Positions 36,077 through 44,388 of a stretch of DNA of 64,000 nucleotides are shown here, one piece after another. The notes under the pieces are model-generated. The model saw only the letters and a program-made list of their open reading frames with translations, was not told where the DNA came from and searched no databases. The stretch is from Desulfonatronospira thiodismutans ASO3-1. Lineage in GTDB: Bacteria; Desulfobacterota; Desulfovibrionia; Desulfovibrionales; Desulfonatronovibrionaceae. The position numbers were made by a program, and so were the translations under genes. Each line of letters opens with the position of its first letter. Positions within the stretch are counted from its first letter, which is position 1. The DNA is taken from assembly GCF_000174435.1 (NCBI RefSeq), contig NZ_ACJN02000002.1, forward strand, positions 1,108,363 through 1,172,362, written 5' to 3'.

Positions 36077-36316
36077 ATGGAAAATACAAAAATGCACACT
36101 GTTAGACTCCCTGTCGGTCTATCTCAAAGGCTGAAACTTTTATCCAAGGCTACAAAACGCACAAAGTCCCACTTCATACGAGAGGCTTTGGAAAGGACGC
36201 TTGAGGACCTGGAGGACGCATATTTGGCTGAAACCGCCTACGAAGAGTATTTGAAGAGCAAAGAGAAAGCCATATCTCTTGAAGACGTGGAGCGAGACAT
36301 TGACTTGGCAGATTAG
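36077..36316 (+). CDS. relB: RelB-type ribbon-helix-helix antitoxin
   Basis: A 79-residue protein with an N-terminal ribbon-helix-helix (HTVRLPVGLSQRLKLLSKATKRTKSHFIREAL) and a charged C-terminal tail for toxin binding. The ATG at 36077 follows a GGGGGGGAG stretch; the longer frame from 36014 has no ribosome site. It overlaps the toxin gene by 17 bp. It probably represses its own promoter as in other RelBE pairs. Confidence 0.88.
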   Translation: MENTKMHTVRLPVGLSQRLKLLSKATKRTKSHFIREALERTLEDLEDAYLAETAYEEYLKSKEKAISLEDVERDIDLAD

Positions 36317-36572
36317 CTTTACTCCAGGGGCGGAAAAAGAACTTAAGAAGTTGGGGAAACAAGAATCACAAAGGATTACTCGATACCTTAAAGAGCGTGT
36401 AACTCAGGACCCCAGAGCGTTGGGCACAGTCCTTAAGGGACAGCTGCGGGAGTTTTGGCGGTACCGGGTTGAGGATTACCGTGTGTTGGTGAAAATCCAA
36501 GACGAAAAGTTGCTTATCCTTGTTATCCATAGAGTACATCGAAGTAAAAGTTATTTTGCTGTCGATCCATAA
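36300..36572 (+). CDS. relE: RelE-type mRNA interferase toxin
   Basis: A 90-residue RelE/ParE-fold protein (WQISFTPGAEKELKKLGKQESQRI; LKGQLREFWRYRVEDYRVLVKI; VIHRVHRSKSYF). The basic and aromatic residues of the C-terminal half, RYRVEDYR and HRSKSYF, are those used for mRNA cleavage at the ribosome. The start is a TTG inside relB, giving the normal RelE length. The pair looks intact. Confidence 0.88.
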   Translation: MTWQISFTPGAEKELKKLGKQESQRITRYLKERVTQDPRALGTVLKGQLREFWRYRVEDYRVLVKIQDEKLLILVIHRVHRSKSYFAVDP

Positions 36573-36678
36573 TCATGACAACCTGAGCATTTAATAGTTA
36601 TTGTATATATTCATAGCTAATACTTTATACTTGCAGGCAGACAAGTTGTTGGCTTTGTTTGCGGCCCAAGAACTTACC

Positions 36679-36705
36679 CTTCTTTGCCTCAGACAGGCAA
36701 AGAAG
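36679..36705. other. Perfect 11-bp hairpin
   Basis: CTTCTTTGCCT and AGGCAAAGAAG flank a 5-nt loop. No T run follows on either strand, so it is not an obvious terminator. It lies in the gene-poor stretch 36573-36894 between relE and the end of the minus-strand rarD. The only other feature I see there is the half I-E repeat. Confidence 0.6.
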
Positions 36706-36832
36706 GCAGTAACGGCAAGACAGAAGAAGAGGAAGAAGGACAGAAAAGAAGATACAAGAATAAGATATAAACAATTTCAAACCGGCACAATTAAGACATA
36801 TACAGGTTGGCGCTTACATGCGGTGGGGATGA

Positions 36833-36846
36833 ACCGGATATGCCTC
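36833..36846 (+). repeat. Half type I-E repeat
   Basis: The 14 bases GTGGGGATGAACCG repeat the 3' half of the orphan repeat at 35671-35699. The 5' half is absent. It may be the other edge of a lost type I-E array, with relBE now between them, though a match this short could also be chance. Confidence 0.5.
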
Positions 36847-36894
36847 ACCCTGAGCTTTGTCCGGGGCCGAGCTCCCCAATGTGCTGAGGCATGC

Positions 36895-37830
36895 TCATAT
36901 TTTTGGGCTAAACTTCTTCAGGAACCAGATGCTTTCGCACATATAGATTATGATTCCGGCCCAGATGAAGATGAATGAAATCAGTCTGGCCGGAGAAAAT
37001 GGCTCCTTAAATACCAGCAGCCCCAGAAGAAACATCATGGTGGGGGCGATATACTGAAGTATCCCTACCTCCACCAGCCGAAGCCTCCTGGCGCTGAAGG
37101 CGAAAAGGAGCAGGGGAAGGGAAGTGATCAGTCCTGCACCAATGAGCAGTATGTCGATCTGCAGCCCCATGGCCGCAAAGCTGCCCCGGCCAGGGCTGAG
37201 CAGCAAAAATATCAAAGCGGGACCGCTTATGATTGCGGTTTCCAGCCAGAGACCGGGCAGGGACTCGGTGCGGACCACCTTGCGGATCAGACCGTAAGCG
37301 GCGAAGGTAAAGGCCAGCACCAGGGCAATCCAGGGTACCTGTCCGTAATTGAAGACAATGTTCAACACACCTGCCGCAGCCAGTAATATGGCCATGACCT
37401 GCAAAGGACGCAATCTGTCCCTGAAGACCAGACAGCCCAGCAGGACATTGACCAGGGGATTGATGTAATAGCCCAGGCTGGCTTCAATGACGAAGCCCGC
37501 ATTGACCCCCCAGATATAGGTGAGCCAGTTTATGGACAGCATAAGGCTGCTGAGCCCCAGCAGGAGCACGCTCTTTCTGGAGCGCAGCAGGCTGGAAACT
37601 TCCGGCCATCTTCTGCTCAGGGTCAAAAACACAGCTACAAAAACAAACGACCATAAAATGCGGTGGCACAGGATTTCCGCGGCTGGAACGGTGGACAGGC
37701 CTTTCCAGTAGACCGGCAGAATTCCCCAGAGGGTAAAGGCTCCCATTCCTGCCAGCAGCCCGCCCCAGCTGTTCGAGAAGGAATTGTCAGGTCTGTTTGC
37801 AAGGGGTGCTGAAGATACAGTCTTGTGCAT
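36895..37830 (-). CDS. rarD: RarD/EamA-family membrane transporter
   Basis: About 311 residues and ten hydrophobic helices, as in drug/metabolite transporters. The N-terminal GAFTLWGILPVYWKGL, PAAEILCHRILWSFVF, SINWLTYIWGVNAGFVIEASLGYYINPL and LQYIAPTMMFLLGLLVFKEPF are typical of RarD. The substrate is unknown. I chose the ATG at 37830; an upstream start at 37914 would add a poorly conserved tail. It stands alone on the minus strand. The stretch 37831-38120 holds no gene that I can see. Confidence 0.9.
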   Translation of the reverse strand: MHKTVSSAPLANRPDNSFSNSWGGLLAGMGAFTLWGILPVYWKGLSTVPAAEILCHRILWSFVFVAVFLTLSRRWPEVSSLLRSRKSVLLLGLSSLMLSINWLTYIWGVNAGFVIEASLGYYINPLVNVLLGCLVFRDRLRPLQVMAILLAAAGVLNIVFNYGQVPWIALVLAFTFAAYGLIRKVVRTESLPGLWLETAIISGPALIFLLLSPGRGSFAAMGLQIDILLIGAGLITSLPLLLFAFSARRLRLVEVGILQYIAPTMMFLLGLLVFKEPFSPARLISFIFIWAGIIIYMCESIWFLKKFSPKI

Positions 37831-38120
37831 GGTAACTGGTATTCGTTTTATTGAACAAAATATGGGCCGGATATTTTTTATAGACTGGAAGACTCCGTGA
37901 AAGGCCGGTATCAATGGAAGCAGTTCAATTGCATTTTGTCAAATAAATAAACTGGGTCTGTCCTGTGGCCATAAATTTAACTCTGCTTGTATGTTGCTTT
38001 TGGATGTGGCAGGTATTGTGGCGTGAATATGCAGTACTCAGGCGGGACCTTGATGGGTCACCCCACTGACTTGAGTCAATTCCGGAAATTAATCCGTCCC
38101 GTAGTGTTATGGAGGTAATA

Positions 38121-38876
38121 ATGAGCTTTTACTGGCCGGCATATAACGAACTGGCCTGGACCGAGGAACTCCTGGCCGATCCGGCTGAATATGAATACGA
38201 AGCCGGGTTCTACGTGGAGCTTATAAAAGGCACAGCCAAAGGTGATACCCCCCGGACCCTGCTGCACCTGGGCAGCGGTGCAGGCATGCACGACTGCGTA
38301 TTCAAGAGGCATTTCACGGTCACCGGGGTGGACCTGAGTCCGGGCATGCTGGAGAAAGCCCGCGCCAAAAATCCTGATGTGCAATATCATAAAGGAGACA
38401 TGCGCAGCATTCGCCTGGGCCAGAAGTTCGATGCCGTGGCCATTCCGGACAGTACAGACTACCTGGTTACCCGGGATGATCTATACCGGGCCGTAAACAC
38501 CGCTGTAGAGCATCTCAAAGCAGGTGGTGTCTTGCTGGTTACCGCTAAACCCAAAGAAACCTTTCAAAACAACAACTTCTCCTACACCGGAGAAAAAGAC
38601 GGCCTGCACCTGACCCTGCTGGAGAATAACTACATAAATCCATACCGGCATGATACCTATGAAGCCGTGTTCGTGTATCTGATCCGGCAGCAGGGGGAGC
38701 TGACCATACATACGGATCACCATGTCCTGGGGCTTTTTTCCAAAAGGACCTGGGAACAGGCTTTCAGGGATGCCGGTCTGGACATGCAGGAAAAAAAACT
38801 GCACGGTGTCTACGAAAGGTATATTATTGACGGGGGCTCATATCCGCTGACCGTGTTTGCGGGTATAAAGAAGTGA
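38121..38876 (+). CDS. Class I SAM-dependent methyltransferase
   Basis: A 251-residue Rossmann-fold enzyme. SAM-binding motif I is LLHLGSGAGMHDC near residue 52, followed by VTGVDLSPGMLEKAR and the KGDMRSIRLGQKFDAVAIPDS segment. The substrate cannot be told. GGAGG is 5-6 nt before the ATG at 38121. A diverged copy of its last 120 bp lies further downstream at 39198-39317. Confidence 0.88.
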   Translation: MSFYWPAYNELAWTEELLADPAEYEYEAGFYVELIKGTAKGDTPRTLLHLGSGAGMHDCVFKRHFTVTGVDLSPGMLEKARAKNPDVQYHKGDMRSIRLGQKFDAVAIPDSTDYLVTRDDLYRAVNTAVEHLKAGGVLLVTAKPKETFQNNNFSYTGEKDGLHLTLLENNYINPYRHDTYEAVFVYLIRQQGELTIHTDHHVLGLFSKRTWEQAFRDAGLDMQEKKLHGVYERYIIDGGSYPLTVFAGIKK

Positions 38877-38940
38877 CTCTAAACTGTTACGATTTTGCAT
38901 TTAATCAGCCGGATAAGCTGAATTAGCGCTTAAGATCTCA

Positions 38941-39111
38941 TCACTTTTCATCCGTGGAGCAACGCTCAAGGTACTTTCTCCAGGTCTCCATGTCCTGCAG
39001 GGCGTGGTCTTTTTCGGGCCACTCCCCGAGGATTATCCATTCCCCCTTGGATTTAGAATATCGATATACCGCCCAGAACTCTCCAGCCTGCTCTATTTTA
39101 AGCTCTTTCAT
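38941..39111 (-). CDS. Small protein of 56 residues
   Basis: The frame runs MKELKIEQAGEFWAVYRYSK to a C-terminal YLERCSTDEK, with many acidic, basic and tryptophan residues. AAGGAG lies 6 nt before the ATG, a strong site. No family is recognised. It sits on the opposite strand between the methyltransferase and its duplicated tail. Confidence 0.65.
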   Translation of the reverse strand: MKELKIEQAGEFWAVYRYSKSKGEWIILGEWPEKDHALQDMETWRKYLERCSTDEK

Positions 39112-39197
39112 TGTTTACTCCTTTTTAATCCTGTTTACTTTTTGTATGACATGTACCTGCCAAATAATCAACAACAATGTTCAAAGGAGTGTGGGGC

Positions 39198-39317
39198 CAG
39201 GCTTTCAGGGATGCCGGTCTGGACATACAGGAAAAAATACTGGACGGTGCATAAGAAATGTATATTATTGATGCAGGTTCATATCCGCTGACTTTGCTTG
39301 CGGGTATAAAGAAGTGA
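39198..39317 (+). pseudogene. Duplicated 3' end of the methyltransferase
   Basis: These 120 bp repeat 38757-38876 with scattered changes and small indels, including the final YPLTVFAGIKK-like codons and stop. The copy carries a frameshift and lacks a start, so it is not translated as a methyltransferase. It suggests a tandem duplication followed by loss of the intervening copy, or capture of the tail together with the small minus-strand gene. Confidence 0.8.
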
Positions 39318-39354
39318 GCCCAAATAATAATTAAAAAAATCGCAAAGGGAAAAC

Positions 39355-40092
39355 ATGGGAAAGTATTGGTTGTTCATGGCTTTTTTTGTGGCTGTTTTGC
39401 TGGGGGGTTCTGAACTGAGGGCTCAGGACTGGCTGCAGCGCGGTATGGACGCCTTGCGCGATCAGCCTGATGCAACAGAAAAATCAGGGCTTGCGGATTC
39501 GGAGATTGCCGAAGGTTTAAGAGAGGCCCTGCGCATCGGCAGTGAAAACGTAATCAGTCACCTGGGCCGGGAGGATGGATATTACCAGGACCCTAAAGCC
39601 CATATCCCTTTGCCTGTAAGTCTGCAGAACGTGCAAAACATTCTGGAGAGGGCCGGGATGGGACATATGCTTGATGACCTGGAGCTGCGCATGAACCGCG
39701 CCGCTGAACAGGCCACTCCCAGGGCCAGGGAGATGTTTGTGCAGGCCATTTCCGAGATGACCCTGGATGATGTCCGCGGGATATACAACGGTCCTGATGA
39801 CGCAGCCACACGGTATTTTGAGGGCACCATGTCCGGGCCGCTGTCGGAGGAGTTTACCCCGCTGGTCAGGGAGAGTCTTGCGGATGTGGGCGCGGTAAGG
39901 GCTTATGAAGACCTGATGTCCAGGTATCAACAGCTTCCGTTTGTACCGGATGCCCGGGCGGATATTTCTAAGCACGTTGTGGATCATTCCATAGAAGCCA
40001 TCTTTGAGTATCTGGCTGTGGAGGAGGCCGCCATCAGAAACGATCCCCTGAAGCAGACCACGAGCATGCTGCAGCGCGTGTTCGGCAGATGA
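39355..40092 (+). CDS. DUF4197 exported protein
   Basis: A 245-residue protein with a signal peptide (MGKYWLFMAFFVAVLLGGSE...AQ, residues 1-23). Family blocks: SEIAEGLREALRIGSENVI, FVQAISEMTLDDVRGIYNGPDDAATRYFE and LMSRYQQLPF. Function is unknown; it should be periplasmic or membrane-attached. The selenoprotein gene follows 113 bp downstream on the same strand. Confidence 0.9.
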   Translation: MGKYWLFMAFFVAVLLGGSELRAQDWLQRGMDALRDQPDATEKSGLADSEIAEGLREALRIGSENVISHLGREDGYYQDPKAHIPLPVSLQNVQNILERAGMGHMLDDLELRMNRAAEQATPRAREMFVQAISEMTLDDVRGIYNGPDDAATRYFEGTMSGPLSEEFTPLVRESLADVGAVRAYEDLMSRYQQLPFVPDARADISKHVVDHSIEAIFEYLAVEEAAIRNDPLKQTTSMLQRVFGR

Positions 40093-40205
40093 TGCAGGCC
40101 GATAGCTTTTCAACATGCTGATATAATTGACGATAGATTCAGGCAGGTTGTGGGTGGAGGACAGGAGGAGTTGCCCGCAAAAAAATAACAAAAGGAGATT
40201 CGTTT

Positions 40206-40541
40206 ATGTCACTGACAGAGTTGAATAAAGAAGACGATTTTCAAAAGGAAGTCATGGAGCACCCGGGTTATGCTGCAGTTCTTATGCACATGCCCACCTG
40301 ACCGGATTGCAGGTCTGCGGTGCAGGCCCTGAAGGAAGACAGGCACGGCCTGGATTCCAGGCTAAAGGTGCTGGCCTTTGAGATTGAAAGCCCCCGGAAC
40401 CTGCCCTCCTGGGCGGCAGGGGTGCGCGGTGTGCCCACCTTTATAATTTTCAAAGACGGTCAGGAGGTGGACAGGCTGGTAGCCACCGGTAGAGACGATA
40501 TCGTGGCCAGGCTTTCAGAGTGGATTAAGGCTAATGCCTGA
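40206..40541 (+). CDS. Thioredoxin-like selenoprotein with in-frame UGA (UxxC)
   Basis: Read through one UGA (40299-40301, codon 32), the frame gives 111 residues. The upstream part is MSLTELNKEDDFQKEVMEHP followed by GYAAVLMHMPT. Then comes Sec-P-D-C, where Sec takes the place of the first cysteine of a CxxC active site. The downstream part has the thioredoxin cis-proline motif VRGVPTFIIFKDGQEVDRL and a final helix. AAGGAG lies 8 nt before the ATG. Codon use and fold are continuous across the UGA, so a plain stop is unlikely. A hairpin suitable as a bacterial SECIS follows directly. It is probably a cytosolic thiol-redox protein. Confidence 0.85.
40299..40331 (+). promoter_or_regulatory. Candidate bacterial SECIS hairpin
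   Basis: After the UGA, GGUCUGC (40312-40318) pairs with GCAGGCC (40322-40328) around a GGU loop, with a further AU and CG pair beyond a one-base bulge. The loop starts 18 nt after the UGA and has G at its first positions, as SelB-type elements require. The string GCAGGTCTGC also occurs, as I recall, in the apical part of the Escherichia coli fdhF SECIS. Confidence 0.75.
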
Positions 40542-40624
40542 CCAACTGGAATGAAACATTTTCCTGGTGAAAAAAATGGCCTGTCCAGCCTGATAACTGG
40601 CTGCTTCAGGGCAACTCAGGGGCT

Positions 40625-41128
40625 TTACACAATGGAAGGGAACAGATTGGCCAGTATCAGGCGTTCCAGGATGGTCAGGGCTGCCAGGGCGTAAATCCCG
40701 GCCAGGAGGTCGTCCACCATGACCGAGTATCCGCCCGGAAACCATTTTTCCGAGCTTCTCACCGGCCAGGGCTTCAGGATATCAAAGAGCCTGAAAAGAA
40801 AAAAGCCGGCTGCCAGGAGAAATATTCCCGACGAGGCCAGAAAAAGGAAAGTCACCCATTGCCCCAGAACCTCGTCTATTACGGCCTGGCCTGGATCTTT
40901 TCGTCCGAAATGAGTCTCTGCCGCAGAACAGGCCCAGGAGCCCAGCAGAAAAAGTGCCGCCAGGATAAGTATCTGCACCGTAAGGCTGAAGGGAAGAAAA
41001 AGCCAGGGTGCGGCAATGACTGCTGCCAGGGACCCCCAGGTCCCCGGGGCTATGGGTATATAGCCCACCGGACCAACGGTGGCCAGGTGTCTGCCCAGAG
41101 TCTGCAGGACAGTGTTTCCGGCATTCAT
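40625..41128 (-). CDS. pgpA: Phosphatidylglycerophosphatase A
   Basis: A 167-residue membrane enzyme that dephosphorylates phosphatidylglycerol phosphate. The GYIPIAPGTWGSL motif, the AVIDEVLGQWVTF segment with catalytic acidic residues, and the RLFDILKPWPV...GGYSVMVDDLLAGIYA block are diagnostic. Its start overlaps the maf stop by 4 bp. Confidence 0.94.
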   Translation of the reverse strand: MNAGNTVLQTLGRHLATVGPVGYIPIAPGTWGSLAAVIAAPWLFLPFSLTVQILILAALFLLGSWACSAAETHFGRKDPGQAVIDEVLGQWVTFLFLASSGIFLLAAGFFLFRLFDILKPWPVRSSEKWFPGGYSVMVDDLLAGIYALAALTILERLILANLFPSIV

Positions 41129-41766
41129 GGGTGATTATCTCCGGCTGCATGGATGGCTTTTATGTGCAGCAGGGCCTGGGTGACCCGGTCCAGGGGCAGG
41201 CCCACAACGTTGGTGTAGGAGCCATGCACTGAGCTGACCAGAAATGCGCCCACGCCCTGAATGGCATAGGCCCCGGCCTTGTCTCGGGGCTCACCTGTAT
41301 TTATGTAAGCTTCCAGAATGTCCTGCCCGGCGGGGATCATCTCCACCCGGCTGGCCACGCTGAAGCTCTCCCGGACCTGCCAGCTCTCACACCTGAGACA
41401 GACACCGGTTATGACCTCGTGGACATTTCCCTGCAGGCGCTCAAGCATTTCCAGGGCATGCTCCCGGGACCCGGGCTTGCCCATGACCTCTTTTTCCAGG
41501 ACTACTATGGTGTCTGCCCCCAGTACAACACTGTCCGGGTTTTTTTCAGCTATAATCCTGCATTTTTCACTGGACATTTCCAGGGCGTAATGCTCTGGGT
41601 CCTGGCCGGATCTGATGGGCGGCTCTTTGTAGTCGGCAGGCACCACCCGGAAGTCCAGGCCCAGGGAAGACAGAAGCATCTGCCGGCGCGGCGAGGCCGA
41701 GGCCAGTATTATTTCCCGGGCCGTGCGGAACGGTCCCTGTGCAAGCAGGTAATTATCGGTGTTCAA
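41125..41766 (-). CDS. maf: Maf nucleotide pyrophosphatase
   Basis: A 213-residue nucleoside triphosphate pyrophosphatase that cleans up modified nucleotides. The ASASPRRQMLLSSLGLDF motif, the VVLGADTIVVLEKEVMGKP segment and the GAYAIQGVGAFLVSSVHGSYTNVVGLPL block identify it. It is the upstream gene of the maf-pgpA pair. Confidence 0.94.
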   Translation of the reverse strand: MNTDNYLLAQGPFRTAREIILASASPRRQMLLSSLGLDFRVVPADYKEPPIRSGQDPEHYALEMSSEKCRIIAEKNPDSVVLGADTIVVLEKEVMGKPGSREHALEMLERLQGNVHEVITGVCLRCESWQVRESFSVASRVEMIPAGQDILEAYINTGEPRDKAGAYAIQGVGAFLVSSVHGSYTNVVGLPLDRVTQALLHIKAIHAAGDNHP

Positions 41767-42164
41767 TGTTGTTCCCCTTCAGTGAATTACTCTTGAAACC
41801 CTGTCATAAAAAACAAGAAATATTAGAGCTGCGCTAAAAAAAGTAGCAGGCCAAGCGTAAAGGACAAAAAAAGGAAGGGAGCTCATACAACCACCCCCGG
41901 CCCCTCCTTGGCTAAGTAGGGGAGTTTACGCCGTGCCCGTGATCTATACTGACGAGCAGGCCCGGTTGAACGTTGCCATGCACTGCGCAAAGATAAATTT
42001 CTTCCTTTGCGATCTTCGCGCCTTTGCGTGAAAAAAATGGATTGCGGGGATGGCCCCCTTTAATATGAGGACGTATTAATTGGTTTGAGCAGCAAAATCA
42101 AGGACGATCAGGCGTATCTGATGTTTTGACTTTTCATAGGTGTTAGCTGTAAATAAGAAGTATT
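41767..42164. other. Intergenic stretch without a gene
   Basis: No convincing reading frame is seen. The interval holds a C- and A-rich patch and, near 41990-42030, a CGCAAAG...CTTCGCGCCTTTGCGTGAA sequence that I recall as a common intergenic repeat in environmental bacterial genomes. The promoter of the NlpC/P60 gene should lie here. Confidence 0.5.
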
Positions 42165-43529
42165 ATGAACACAAAAGAAATTATCGCCCCTTGCATGAAC
42201 GTGCTGTTTTTCTGGCTGGTTCTGTCCATGCTGGTTCTGGCTTCCTGTGCTCCCAGGCAGGAGGGCATGGTCCGGGATCTGGAGGTGCTGCCCCAGAGCA
42301 GTGCCCATTATATCCCGGAGCTGACCGGGGAGCTTTTTTCTTTGGAAAAACAAGGCGAGCTTTACCGGGATTTCCGGGAAGCATATTTTGGTCCATGGAC
42401 CCGCTCGGAGCCAAAATTCGAGGCCCAGGAAGTGTTCTGGGGTTTTGATTTTATCCGGAACAGGGAAGTATATAAGGAGAACTATCTCCCTGCAGACCCG
42501 GACTGGCTGGGCAGAATGCGCCAGCAATCCGATGTTTCGGGATATCCTTCCAGGCACAAGCGGGCTGTTACAGTGGACAACGCTGACATGCGGGCCATGC
42601 CTTCCAGGAGCCCCGTATTTCTGGATCCCCAGTCTCCAGGCGAGGGCTTTCCCTTTGATTACCTGCAAAACACCCTGGTTCCGGCGGGAACCCCGGTGCT
42701 CATTACCCATGTCACCCGCGACGGGGACTGGGCCCTGGCCGAGACCGACTACGCCGCCGGATGGGTGCGCTGGTCCGGGCTGGCCCTGGTGGATGATGAC
42801 TTTGTACAGAAATTCAAGTCCGGGCCTTTAGCAGGATTTGTGCAGGACCAGGCCCCGGTTTATACCGCCGGAGGAAGGCATGTTTTCACGGGCCGGGTGG
42901 GCATGCTCCTGCCGCAGGGTGAAAGCGGAGCATTGAAAGACGGACAGGGGATTATGGTCCCTGTGCGCGATGAGCATGGACAAGCCGCGCTGGTGGAGGG
43001 CAAGACCCGAAGCGGGGTGTTGCAGAAATTTCCAGTACCTCCCACAGGGGATAATTTTGCAGGGATGATGGATTCCATGCTGGGGCAGGCATACGGCTGG
43101 GGAGGCATGTATGAAAACCGTGACTGCTCCGCTCTTTTGCAGGATCTGTTCAGGATGTACGGTATATTTCTGCCCCGCAACTCAGCTCAGCAGAAAAGTT
43201 TCAAAGAGCCCATCTCCCTGGAGGGTCTTGCCCGGGAAAAGAAGCTGGAGAAGATCGTGGAAAAGGGCAGACCGCTTTTAAGCATTCTGTATATGCCGGG
43301 GCATGTAATGCTGTATCTGGGTAAAGATCCCGGATCCAACAAGCCGGTGGTTTATCATTCCATGTGGGGCTTAAGGACCAGCCGGGTCTGGCACTCGGAG
43401 CCGGGCAGGCATATTATCGGGCGAACCGTCATCACTTCCCTGGAGCCAGGCCGGGAGTTGCGGAACCTGGTCCGTCCAGAGGGGCTTTTAATAAACCGGG
43501 TGACCCATATGACCACTGTGGTGGATTAG
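42165..43529 (+). CDS. SH3 and NlpC/P60 domain lipoprotein
   Basis: A 454-residue cell-wall hydrolase. A lipoprotein signal ends at SMLVLASC (residue 27 or so). Two SH3-like domains follow (near AVTVDNADMRAMPSRSP and ITHVTRDGDWALAETDYAAGWV). The C-terminal NlpC/P60 peptidase has the catalytic cysteine in ENRDCSALLQDLFRMYG and a histidine in MPGHVMLYLG. It should cut peptide cross-links of peptidoglycan. Confidence 0.9.
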   Translation: MNTKEIIAPCMNVLFFWLVLSMLVLASCAPRQEGMVRDLEVLPQSSAHYIPELTGELFSLEKQGELYRDFREAYFGPWTRSEPKFEAQEVFWGFDFIRNREVYKENYLPADPDWLGRMRQQSDVSGYPSRHKRAVTVDNADMRAMPSRSPVFLDPQSPGEGFPFDYLQNTLVPAGTPVLITHVTRDGDWALAETDYAAGWVRWSGLALVDDDFVQKFKSGPLAGFVQDQAPVYTAGGRHVFTGRVGMLLPQGESGALKDGQGIMVPVRDEHGQAALVEGKTRSGVLQKFPVPPTGDNFAGMMDSMLGQAYGWGGMYENRDCSALLQDLFRMYGIFLPRNSAQQKSFKEPISLEGLAREKKLEKIVEKGRPLLSILYMPGHVMLYLGKDPGSNKPVVYHSMWGLRTSRVWHSEPGRHIIGRTVITSLEPGRELRNLVRPEGLLINRVTHMTTVVD

Positions 43530-43662
43530 GGATTTTGGGATTTTGGATTGGGGATTGGGGGATTGGGGGATTGAGGGATTGGGGGAGAAAGGCATAGGGC
43601 ATGGAGCATGGGGCATGGGGCATGGGGCATGGAGCATAGGGCATGGGGCATAGGGCATGGGG
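43529..43662 (+). repeat. G-rich minisatellite 1
   Basis: Two adjacent tandem arrays: GGGATT/GGGGATTG units from 43529 to about 43586, then GGGCATGG-type units from about 43591 to 43662. Both have runs of three to five G at short spacing. The rest of the interval up to 43885 has no convincing gene. Confidence 0.85.
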
Positions 43663-43885
43663 AAGAGCAAGAAAAAGAAGGGGTGATGGAGGCAGAAGTT
43701 TTCAGGTATTCTGGTATTAAGGAATTGGGGGGTTATGGGATTAAAGGGGTGAGGGTTGATACTGCAGAGAACTTATATCTGTGCAGGAGGGATGCGGCAT
43801 GCCTTGACTTTTCCGGTTTCAATGCCCATGCATTATGGAAGAAATCAGCATTTTCGGTCCTAACGACACATCAAGGAGGTAGAAT

Positions 43886-44329
43886 ATGGACTACAAAGCC
43901 TGGGTAGTGGTGGCGGACAGTTCGCAGGCAAGAATCTTTGGAGCCAATTCACGCGGAGGCGGTCTCACCGAGCTGGAAAAGTTCGAACATCCCGAGTCCC
44001 GCATGAAAGACCAGGACCTTAAAACGGATAAGGCCGGGCGTATGTATTCCATGCAGGGAGAATTCAGGACAACTGCAGAACAGACTCCGGCCCGCAAGAT
44101 GGAAGCTGAACGTTTTGCCCAGAAGCTGGCTGATCATCTGGAAAAAAGCCAGCACAACAATAAATTTGAACGTCTGATCCTTGTGGCTGCCCCTTCATTT
44201 CTGGGTATGCTCAGAAACAGCCTCAAGGACACCACCCGCAGGACCCTGAGTAACGAACTGGACAAGGATCTCTGCCGGGTGGAAAAACCCGAAGAAATCA
44301 GAAAACGCCTGCCTGAATACCTCTGGTAA
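43886..44329 (+). CDS. Host-attachment-type (release-factor-like) protein
   Basis: A 147-residue protein of the group annotated as required for attachment to host cells. The opening WVVVADSSQARIF, the HPESRMKDQDLKTDKAGR segment and LILVAAPSFLGMLRNSL are typical; this group is now seen as related to the eRF1-like fold. Real function is unclear. AAGGAGGT upstream is a strong ribosome site. It converges with ftsH. Confidence 0.88.
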   Translation: MDYKAWVVVADSSQARIFGANSRGGGLTELEKFEHPESRMKDQDLKTDKAGRMYSMQGEFRTTAEQTPARKMEAERFAQKLADHLEKSQHNNKFERLILVAAPSFLGMLRNSLKDTTRRTLSNELDKDLCRVEKPEEIRKRLPEYLW

Positions 44330-44388
44330 GACCTTTAAAGCATGGGGCGTGGGGCATGGAGAAGAGTCCAGGCCCCATGCTCCGTGCC

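Noticed and set aside
36601..36978. A 125-residue plus-strand frame after relE
   Set aside because: Half of it is antisense to rarD; no ribosome site and lysine/arginine-rich low-complexity content.
43432..43670. Frames with repeated PMPYAPCPMPHAPC-like units
   Set aside because: Products of the GGGCATGG minisatellite read in reverse.
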